This document shows, piece after piece, positions 6,330-12,003 of a stretch of 12,003 nucleotides of DNA. The notes below the pieces were generated by a model. It searched no databases and had not been told where the DNA came from. It was given only the letters and a program-made list of their open reading frames with translations. Numbering within the stretch: the first letter of the stretch is position 1; each line of letters begins with the position of its first letter. Source of the DNA: CAYGTK01 sp964352775 (GTDB lineage Bacteria > Bacteroidota > Bacteroidia > Chitinophagales > CAIOSU01); assembly GCA_964352775.1 (NCBI GenBank), contig CAYGTK010000135.1, positions 1 to 12,003 on the forward strand. Reading direction: 5' to 3'. A program made the translations under genes and the position numbers.

Positions 6330-8447
6330 CTACTTTTTTAGAGACACTTGCTTTTCAATACCTAAACGCTTCATTTTCGCGAATAGAGTCTTGCCGTTCA
6401 TATTTAAAATGGCCGCCGCACCTTTTGGGCCACTTACCCGCCAGCCTGTATGTTCCAACACTTTCACTATATAGTCACGTTGCATTTCTTCAAAAGGTTT
6501 GAACTCATCAGACATGATTACCCCCTCCGGATTTGGCAACCAATCGCCAGGATTTAATGTATTTCCAGATTCAATAATAACGGCTCGCTCAATGATGTTT
6601 TCCAACTCCCTAATGTTACCTGGAAAGCTGTAGACCATCAACTTCTCAATCGTTTTTTTGGATAACCGCTTAAAGGATTTGCCTGTTTTCTTCGAATACT
6701 TCTCCAAAAAGTACTGTGCTAATAGGGGTATGTCTTCTTTTCTAGCTCGTAGCGGGATATTGAAGATTGGGAAAACATTTAAGCGATAAAACAAGTCTTC
6801 CCTAAATTTCCTTTCTTTAATCATCTCTTCCAGATTGCGATTGGTAGCAGCAATAACCCTAACATCAACTTTTACTGTTTTTGAGCCTCCAACTTCATCA
6901 AACTCACCTTCTTGTAAAACCCTAAGTAATTTTGATTGTACCTCTACAGATAGCTCTCCAATCTCATCAAGAAATATAGTTCCTTGATCGGCTAGTGCAA
7001 ATTTCCCTAGCTTATCTTCTACTGCACCAGTAAAAGCACCTCTTTTATGTCCAAACAGCTCACTTTCAATCAAATCTTTAGGCAGTGTGGCACAATTTAT
7101 TTTTATCAAAGGTCTATCCTTTCGATAGCTGTTGTTGTGTAACGCCCGCGCCAGTAATTCTTTACCCGTGCCCGATTCTCCAGTAATCAAAACGGTTGTA
7201 TCGGTTGGTGCTACTTGGTTGACCAAGTCCAGTACTTTTTTATAGGCCTCGCTTTGGCAAATGATATTCTCGAAATTGATAGCGCTACTGATCTCCTCCT
7301 GTAGATAATCAACCTCTACTTCAAGTCGCTCCTTTAACAACTTAATCTCTTGTAGAGCCTTAATCAACTCTTCATCCCGTTTTTTGCGCTCGGTAATGTC
7401 TCGGACTATGGCACAATTGAAATCTTGATCTTCAAACCGAATATGATTGGCCGTAATTTCGGCGACAAACTTGGTTCCGTTTTTGCGGGTAATCAGCCAT
7501 TCAAAATGTAAACAGCCTTTTTCTATTATTTCATCAAAATGGCTTTCCCACCATTCTGGAGTTACCCCTGCATCTAAATCATAGATGCTAAACCCATCTA
7601 ATTGTTTATGGCTAAACCCCAGTTTATCAACTACAGAATCACCGTAGTGTACCAATTTCCCCTCTCTGTTATAGAGGTAAATAAGGTCTTCTGCATTGTT
7701 AATTACCTCTTTGTACAATTGCAGATGTTTCTCTCGGGCACGTTGTATGGTTACATCTTGAAAAACAATAATCACCTTAATAATATTCTTTCCTTTAACC
7801 ACGGGTTGCCCAACAGCGCGCACATATTTTACTGGATTGGATAAAAGCCCAAACACCTTATCAAAGCTTTCTCCCTTTCGCATTGCTCCAATTAGTAAGT
7901 TTTTAAACGTCTCAGGGTCTTTAAAATAATTCTGGATATTAATCGGCCTTAGATGTTCCGTTTCGGTCGCTCCAAATATTTCCAAGGTCTCCGCAGTTAC
8001 GATGAGGCTACCGTCTTGCAAATTCATTTTCCACCCTCCCACATGTGCAATGCGTTCGGTATTTTCCAATATATTCTTGTAGAAACTCGACTCGGTTATC
8101 TCGTTTACTACGGCGCAGATCATTTCCTTTCCATTATTTGAGAAAAAATTCGCAAAAACTTCTACATCGTAGTATTTACCTGATTTATTGATGTGCGTTG
8201 CTTTAAAGCTGTGTTCTTTTTCCTTCTTTACCTGCTTCCAGTGCTTTTCCCAACTTTCTTTAGTGGAAAAACGATTGATGTCGAAGATGGAAAGGCCTAT
8301 TATTTCTGCCTTTCGATAGCCTAAACGCTCGCAAAACATAGAATTTGCATATACAATTTCGCCTTGCTTATTCATCCACATTACCTCGTAAGGAAGTGCC
8401 TCTACTAACCAATCGCTTACTACTGATGCTTTTGTTGTGTTATCCAT
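6330..8447 (-). CDS. PAS-domain sigma-54-dependent transcriptional activator (bEBP)
   Basis: This 705-aa bacterial enhancer-binding protein remodels sigma-54 RNA polymerase by ATP hydrolysis. Three N-terminal PAS domains are at about 12-118, 122-236 and 245-355, the first and third ending in typical EIT(E) tails. A coiled-coil linker is at about 356-388. The AAA+ domain (about 392-625) has Walker A GESGTGKE (423-430), the sigma-54-contacting loop GAFTGA (470-475), Walker B IFLDEIGEL (491-499) and FREDLFYRLNVF (548-559) with the arginine fingers. A Fis-type HTH ends the protein (about 668-697, GAAAILNMNGKTLFAKMKRLGI region). There is no receiver domain, signal peptide or membrane segment, so it senses an internal cue directly through the PAS domains; the ligand is unknown. 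It is divergent from the pirin operon, its probable target. All key motifs are intact. Confidence 0.97.
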   Translation of the reverse strand: MDNTTKASVVSDWLVEALPYEVMWMNKQGEIVYANSMFCERLGYRKAEIIGLSIFDINRFSTKESWEKHWKQVKKEKEHSFKATHINKSGKYYDVEVFANFFSNNGKEMICAVVNEITESSFYKNILENTERIAHVGGWKMNLQDGSLIVTAETLEIFGATETEHLRPINIQNYFKDPETFKNLLIGAMRKGESFDKVFGLLSNPVKYVRAVGQPVVKGKNIIKVIIVFQDVTIQRAREKHLQLYKEVINNAEDLIYLYNREGKLVHYGDSVVDKLGFSHKQLDGFSIYDLDAGVTPEWWESHFDEIIEKGCLHFEWLITRKNGTKFVAEITANHIRFEDQDFNCAIVRDITERKKRDEELIKALQEIKLLKERLEVEVDYLQEEISSAINFENIICQSEAYKKVLDLVNQVAPTDTTVLITGESGTGKELLARALHNNSYRKDRPLIKINCATLPKDLIESELFGHKRGAFTGAVEDKLGKFALADQGTIFLDEIGELSVEVQSKLLRVLQEGEFDEVGGSKTVKVDVRVIAATNRNLEEMIKERKFREDLFYRLNVFPIFNIPLRARKEDIPLLAQYFLEKYSKKTGKSFKRLSKKTIEKLMVYSFPGNIRELENIIERAVIIESGNTLNPGDWLPNPEGVIMSDEFKPFEEMQRDYIVKVLEHTGWRVSGPKGAAAILNMNGKTLFAKMKRLGIEKQVSLKK

Positions 8448-8463
8448 ACCGTGCTTTGAACCC

Positions 8464-8514
8464 CTGAATATCGTCTATTTTTCTCATTATTCAGAAATAA
8501 CTGTTTTATGAGAA
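8464..8514. promoter_or_regulatory. Two interleaved inverted repeats, candidate enhancer (UAS) sites
   Basis: CTGAATA (8464-8470) pairs with TATTCAG (8488-8494), and TTCTCAT (8481-8487) pairs with ATGAGAA (8508-8514). The two inner arms abut exactly. Their centres lie about 117 and 98 bp upstream of the predicted sigma-54 transcription start, inside the range usual for enhancer-binding proteins. The region also lies just upstream of the regulator gene, allowing autoregulation. Binding is inferred from position and symmetry only. Confidence 0.4.
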
Positions 8515-8546
8515 TTAAATCAAAAGAGCAGAACAGCCTAACCTAT

Positions 8547-8560
8547 TGATTTTCAAATCA
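8547..8560. promoter_or_regulatory. Palindrome TGATTT-TC-AAATCA upstream of the -24 box
   Basis: A 6-bp inverted repeat with a 2-nt spacer ends 9 nt before the -24 element. A further AAATCA half-site is at 8517-8522. It is AT-rich, so chance occurrence is possible. If real, it could bind a repressor or a bending protein such as IHF/HU. Confidence 0.3.
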
Positions 8561-8569
8561 TTACTGTTT

Positions 8570-8585
8570 TGGCACACCTATTGAC
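8570..8585 (+). promoter_or_regulatory. Putative sigma-54 (-24/-12) promoter for the pirin operon
   Basis: TGGCAC (8570-8575), a 5-nt spacer and TTGAC (8581-8585) follow the sigma-54 pattern TGGCAC-N5-TTGC(A/T). The -24 half is perfect and the spacing exact. The -12 half has A in place of the nearly invariant C, which may weaken it. Transcription would begin near 8596, leaving a leader of about 13 nt before the ATG at 8609. Placement opposite a divergent sigma-54 activator supports the call. Confidence 0.55.
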
Positions 8586-8608
8586 ATACAGGAAGTAAAA
8601 CTGAAACG

Positions 8609-9481
8609 ATGAAAAGAAAGGATTTTTTAAGGAAGGGGCTAGCGGGGGCGGCACTATCAGTTGTGGGCCTTACCGCATTTCAAAACAAAGAAGACAAAAA
8701 GGAAGAGCCGAAAGAAGAAAATGTAGGCTTTAACCACTTACCAAATAAAAAGGAGAAAACCATGAACACTATTCTTCACAAAGCAGACTCAAGAGGAACG
8801 GCCAACCACGGTTGGTTGCAATCTAGACACACCTTCAGTTTTGCAAACTATTACAACCTAGAGCGTATGAACTTTGGCGTGTTGCGGGTATTGAATGATG
8901 ATACCGTAGCACCAGGTATGGGTTTTGGTACCCACCCACATAACAACATGGAAATCGTATCTATTCCATTGGAGGGCGATTTGGAGCACCAAGACAATAT
9001 GGGTAACAGCACCGTAATTAAATCTGGCGACATCCAAGTGATGAGCGCGGGCTCGGGTGTAATGCACTCTGAGTATAACAAGAACCGCGACAAGGACGTG
9101 AAATTCCTACAAATATGGGTGGTGCCCAACAAAAAAGGCGTTAAGCCCCGCTACGATCAAATCACTCTAAAGGAAGAAGACCGAAAAAACAAAGTTCAGC
9201 AAATATTGTCACCTAATGCAGGTGACGAGGGCGTTTGGATTCATCAAGATGCCTGGTTTAACCTAGTAACGCTTGATTCGCAAAAGAATGTGAGCTACAC
9301 CCTAAACAAACCAGACACCAATGGTGTGTACGCCTTTGTGCTGAAAGGAGATGTTACCATCAACGATCAAGATTTACAGAGCAGAGACGGATTCGGTATC
9401 TGGGATGTAGACAAGCTCGGCATTAAAGCCAGCTCTGATGCCGAGATTCTACTAATGGAAGTTCCAATAAGATTAAACTAA
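8609..9481 (+). CDS. Pirin-family bicupin protein with Tat-like N-terminal leader
   Basis: This 290-aa pirin/YhhW-type protein has two cupin domains with one metal site; bacterial members can show quercetin 2,3-dioxygenase activity, and others bind regulatory partners. The metal ligands are intact: His109 and His111 (THPHNNME), His153 and Glu155 (GVMHSEYN). The N-terminal cupin spans about 53-175 and the C-terminal one about 200-288. Canonical pirins begin at MNTILHKADSRG, here residue 52. The preceding 51 residues look like a Tat-type signal (MKRKDFLRKG, then a hydrophobic AGAALSVVGLTAF) with a charged KKEEPKEEN linker. The twin-arginine pair is K-R-K rather than RR, and there is no lipobox Cys. 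A Shine-Dalgarno-like AAGGAG (8750-8755) precedes Met52 (ATG 8762), so a cytosolic short form may also be made. It is the first gene of the operon, behind the putative sigma-54 promoter. Confidence 0.94.
   Translation: MKRKDFLRKGLAGAALSVVGLTAFQNKEDKKEEPKEENVGFNHLPNKKEKTMNTILHKADSRGTANHGWLQSRHTFSFANYYNLERMNFGVLRVLNDDTVAPGMGFGTHPHNNMEIVSIPLEGDLEHQDNMGNSTVIKSGDIQVMSAGSGVMHSEYNKNRDKDVKFLQIWVVPNKKGVKPRYDQITLKEEDRKNKVQQILSPNAGDEGVWIHQDAWFNLVTLDSQKNVSYTLNKPDTNGVYAFVLKGDVTINDQDLQSRDGFGIWDVDKLGIKASSDAEILLMEVPIRLN
8750..8764 (+). promoter_or_regulatory. Internal ribosome binding site and start codon within the pirin gene
   Basis: AAGGAG at 8750-8755 stands 6 nt before the ATG at 8762, which encodes Met52, exactly where ordinary leaderless pirins begin. 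This could yield a second, cytosolic pirin. It may also be an ancestral start left after the leader was acquired. The AAGGAG overlaps Lys/Glu codons, so it may be coincidental. Confidence 0.4.
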
Positions 9482-9531
9482 ATCAGCTTCAATTAAAAAT
9501 TTATAACAACAAAATATAAAATACTAGAAAA

Positions 9532-10281
9532 ATGAAAACGCTAAACCTAGCCATACTCGCATTACTATTAAGTACAACTGCATTTGCACAATGGAGTCAG
9601 TACAACCCTAACCCGGTAAACGATCCAGCAAATGCCTCTAAAGAACTTCTAAACCCTACCAACCATGTATTGTTAATGATTGACCACGAAAGCCAAATGG
9701 CATTTGCGGTGGAATCTCAACCAATTGAAGAGTTGCGCAACAATACAGGGCTGATTGCCGCAACATCTAAGCTTTTCGATATACCTACTGTAATCACCAC
9801 AGTGGCTGAAAAATCTTTTAGTGGCCCTGTTTTTCCAGAAATCAGAGAGCATTATCCAAATGCTGAAGAATACATCGACAGAACCACTATGAACTCTTGG
9901 GAAGATACCCGTGTGGTAAAAGCAGTAGGCGAATATAAAAAGCCAAAGTTGGTTATCGCTGGACTGTGGACCGAGGTATGTGTATTAACCGCAGCTCTTT
10001 CTGCTCTGGAAGATGGTTATGAAGTATACGTAATAACTGATGCCTCGGGCGGAATTTCTGAAGAAGCGCACAACATGTCTATTGCACGCATGATTCAAGC
10101 AGGCGTTAGGCCAATCACCTCTCTTCAATACCTGCTTGAGGTGCATAGAGACTGGGCTCGTAGCGATAACTATTTGAAAGTAGTAGAAATCTCAAAAAAA
10201 TATGGAGGTGCATATGGTTTAGGAATCGACTACATCAAAACCATGAAAAACTGGATAAAAGAAGAAGGCAATGACCACTAA
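9532..10281 (+). CDS. Secreted isochorismatase-like cysteine hydrolase (YcaC type)
   Basis: This 249-aa hydrolase belongs to the cysteine hydrolase/isochorismatase superfamily, whose members cleave amides, carbamates or vinyl ethers through a covalent thio-intermediate. A Sec signal peptide covers residues 1-19 (hydrophobic LNLAILALLLSTTAFA, cleavage before Gln20), so it acts in the periplasm or outside. The catalytic domain begins near 44 with LLMIDHESQMAF (Asp51). The nucleophile is Cys150 in IAGLWTEVCVLTAALSA, with the usual cis-peptide region before it. YIDRTTMNSWED puts Arg117 where classical members have the triad Lys; YcaC-like proteins share this. VYVITDASGG (166-175) and the HNMSIARMIQAGV stretch also match YcaC. 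The C-terminal tail (about 205-249) is longer than in YcaC. It lies 50 nt after the pirin gene and 39 nt before the amidohydrolase. The substrate is unknown. Confidence 0.93.
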   Translation: MKTLNLAILALLLSTTAFAQWSQYNPNPVNDPANASKELLNPTNHVLLMIDHESQMAFAVESQPIEELRNNTGLIAATSKLFDIPTVITTVAEKSFSGPVFPEIREHYPNAEEYIDRTTMNSWEDTRVVKAVGEYKKPKLVIAGLWTEVCVLTAALSALEDGYEVYVITDASGGISEEAHNMSIARMIQAGVRPITSLQYLLEVHRDWARSDNYLKVVEISKKYGGAYGLGIDYIKTMKNWIKEEGNDH

Positions 10282-10320
10282 GTCTAAAACTAAACTAATC
10301 ACACTCAAAATAATTGACAG

Positions 10321-12003
10321 ATGAAATCGATAACCCTTTTACTTAGCATGACCATATTTCTGGCTTCATGTGGCGGTGGTTCTACAGCCGAAAGCCCACC
10401 CAAAGCAGAAAAACGTCAAACCAAGGCAGATATGATTGTGTACAACGCTAAGGTGGCTATAATGGACTCTGACAATACCACAGCAGAAGCCATAGCCGTA
10501 AAAGACGGTTTGATTTTAGCTTCAGGTAGCAACGACGATATTAAGGCATACGAGTCGGACAATACAAAAACCCTAGACGCTAAGGGCAGAACACTAATTC
10601 CAGGCTTAAACGACTCTCATTTACATCTTACCCGTGGTGGTAGGTTTTACAATGCAGAGTTGCGTTGGGATGGGGTTAAATCTCTTGAGAGAGCACTTGA
10701 AATGTTGAAGGAGCAAGCAGAACGCACACCAAAGGGCCAGTGGGTTCGTGTAATTGGTGGATGGAGTCCTTTCCAATTCAAGGAAAAACGTTTCCCTACA
10801 CCGGAAGAAATAAACGCGGCCACTGGCGATGTGCCTACCTATATACTGTTCTTGTACAGTCGTGCTTGGTTAAACCAAGCGGGTTTGGATGCCTTGGGCA
10901 TTGATGAAAGCACGAAAGCACCCGAAGGCAGTTCTTTCGAGAAAGGCCCAGATGGCAAGCTTACCGGCGTTTTATTGGCAGAGCCTAACCCAACTATTCT
11001 TTACGCCCGCATTGGTTCTTTGCCCCCACTTACTGAGAAAGAAATGGTAAACGGCACAAAACAGTTTTATCGTGAGTTGAACACTTTTGGAATTACGAGT
11101 GGAATTGATGCTGGAGGGGGTGGACACAAGTTTCCGAAAGATTATACTGGTACTAAGTTGTTGGCAGATGCTGGTGAAATGCCAATTCGGTTGTCTTACT
11201 ACTTATTCCCACAAAACAAAGGGAAGGAATACCAAGAGTTTACCGAATGGATGGAGAATAATGATGTTGGCCATAATGGTGAGATTCACCTAGACCATGG
11301 TTATGAGCTAGAAGGCGGTGGTGAGTTCTTGGCATGGAGTGCCGGAGATTTTGAAAACTTTTTGGCTCCACAGCCAATGTTGGAAGAACGCCCAACCTGG
11401 CGCGAAGACATCAAGCGTGTGATAAGATTGCACGTAGACAATGGTTGGCCATTTCGTATCCACGCCACCTATGGTGAAAGCATCGCAAATATATTGGATG
11501 TAATTGAAGAGGTGAATGAAGAAACCGATGGCAAATTGGCTCAAGAGAGATGGTTGTTCGATCATGCCGAAACGGTTCAAGAAAAAGAATTAGGACGCAT
11601 AAAAGCTTTGAACGGCGGTATAGCCATTCAGGCAAGAATGGCCTACGCTGGAGAGTTTTTTGTTGAGCGCTATGGTGCAGATAAAGCAAAGCAAGCCCCA
11701 CCGGTTAAAAAAATGATGGCAGCAGGATTACCTGTAGGCGCCGGAACCGATGGTACACGTGTAGCCAGCTACAACCCTTGGCCAGCGCTATATTGGCTAA
11801 TTACTGGTAAAACGGTTGGCGACTTTCAATTGGCTGAGCCCGCAAATATCCTAACCAGAAAAGAAGCCCTTTACTTGTATACCAAGGGAAGTGCTTGGGT
11901 ATCTAAAGAAGAAGGTGTAAAAGGAACTTTGGAAAACGGCATGTTTGCCGATTTCGCAGTGTTATCGGCAGATTACTTCACCATTCCAGATGCAGAAGTA
12001 AAA
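10321..12003 (+). CDS. Amidohydrolase lipoprotein (YtcJ-like, amidohydrolase family 3), 3' truncated by window end
   Basis: The frame is open from ATG 10321 to the last base, giving 561 residues with no stop, so the gene is partial at the window edge. Residues 1-17 are a lipoprotein signal with lipobox LASC (Cys17) followed by GGGS, which suggests membrane anchoring. The rest is a family-3 amidohydrolase (YtcJ / N-substituted formamide deformylase-like). Features are an N-terminal urease-type beta strand region (ADMIVYNAKVAIMD, about 36-49), metal ligands His100-x-His102 (NDSHLHL), His381 (FRIHATYGES), His415 (LFDHAETV) and Asp477 (GAGTDGTR), and the returning beta sandwich near the end (GTLENGMFADFAVL). 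Members hydrolyse C-N bonds in N-formyl or N-acyl compounds or cyclic amides; the actual substrate cannot be read from sequence. It follows the cysteine hydrolase gene by 39 nt, in the same operon. Family lengths suggest only a short C-terminal piece is missing. Confidence 0.93.
   Translation, partial: MKSITLLLSMTIFLASCGGGSTAESPPKAEKRQTKADMIVYNAKVAIMDSDNTTAEAIAVKDGLILASGSNDDIKAYESDNTKTLDAKGRTLIPGLNDSHLHLTRGGRFYNAELRWDGVKSLERALEMLKEQAERTPKGQWVRVIGGWSPFQFKEKRFPTPEEINAATGDVPTYILFLYSRAWLNQAGLDALGIDESTKAPEGSSFEKGPDGKLTGVLLAEPNPTILYARIGSLPPLTEKEMVNGTKQFYRELNTFGITSGIDAGGGGHKFPKDYTGTKLLADAGEMPIRLSYYLFPQNKGKEYQEFTEWMENNDVGHNGEIHLDHGYELEGGGEFLAWSAGDFENFLAPQPMLEERPTWREDIKRVIRLHVDNGWPFRIHATYGESIANILDVIEEVNEETDGKLAQERWLFDHAETVQEKELGRIKALNGGIAIQARMAYAGEFFVERYGADKAKQAPPVKKMMAAGLPVGAGTDGTRVASYNPWPALYWLITGKTVGDFQLAEPANILTRKEALYLYTKGSAWVSKEEGVKGTLENGMFADFAVLSADYFTIPDAEVK

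Noticed and set aside
6262..6474. Plus-strand ORF of 70 aa after the DUF3871 gene
   Set aside because: Most of it is the reverse of the sigma-54 activator's HTH coding region, and the translation has no family features. Plus-strand ORFs at 7602-7844 and 7953-8141 are likewise shadows of the activator gene.
11087..11293. Out-of-frame plus-strand ORF and antisense ORFs (11308-11580, 11411-11701) near the window end, which might suggest the amidohydrolase is broken
   Set aside because: The amidohydrolase frame from 10321 reads without a stop or frameshift to 12003 with all metal ligands present. The gene simply runs off the window.
1..12003. CRISPR array, insertion sequence, rRNA or riboswitch
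   Set aside because: No regularly spaced 25-40 bp repeats, transposase gene, rRNA segment or conserved riboswitch core was seen anywhere in the window.

Overview
The window looks like a Bacteroidota chromosome. It is AT-rich, and it carries a Bacteroidetes-type tyrosine recombinase, DUF3987 and DUF3871 proteins that I know mainly from Bacteroidota mobile elements, and lipoprotein and export signals typical of the phylum. The genus cannot be told from this sequence.

Region 1 (1-120) is a complete tRNA-Asn(GTT) followed at once by a strong intrinsic terminator. tRNA 3' ends are classic integration sites. The next 6.2 kb reads as an integrated element.

Region 2 (about 76-6290) is a compact, single-orientation set of seven genes. 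In order they are an unrecognised 284-aa protein, an excisionase-like HTH protein, a DUF3987 P-loop protein (ATGA overlap with the HTH gene), a tyrosine integrase, a 115-aa protein resembling the KilAC domain of phage antirepressors, a RecA-like/Sak4-like AAA ATPase, and a DUF3871 protein that overlaps the ATPase gene by 20 nt. There are no capsid, portal, terminase, relaxase or conjugation genes. It is therefore either a small satellite-like or non-mobilisable integrative element, or a reduced remnant. Two sets of short tandem repeats (126-146 and 1023-1058) and a degenerate 13-bp match to the tRNA end at 6282-6294 may be recombination or replication sites.

Region 3 (6330-12003) appears to be ordinary chromosome. 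A leftward gene encodes a cytosolic three-PAS sigma-54 enhancer-binding protein (AAA+ with GAFTGA, and a Fis-type HTH). Divergent from it is a rightward operon of three enzymes that all carry export signals: a pirin-family cupin with a Tat-like leader, a YcaC-like cysteine hydrolase with a Sec signal peptide, and an amidohydrolase lipoprotein (YtcJ-like) that runs off the window end. The 161-nt divergent spacer holds a near-consensus -24/-12 sigma-54 promoter facing the pirin gene. It also holds inverted repeats 80-130 bp upstream of the predicted transcription start, where enhancer sites normally lie. The simplest model is that the PAS regulator senses a small molecule or redox state and switches on an envelope-located catabolic or detoxifying operon. 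That functional link is inference.
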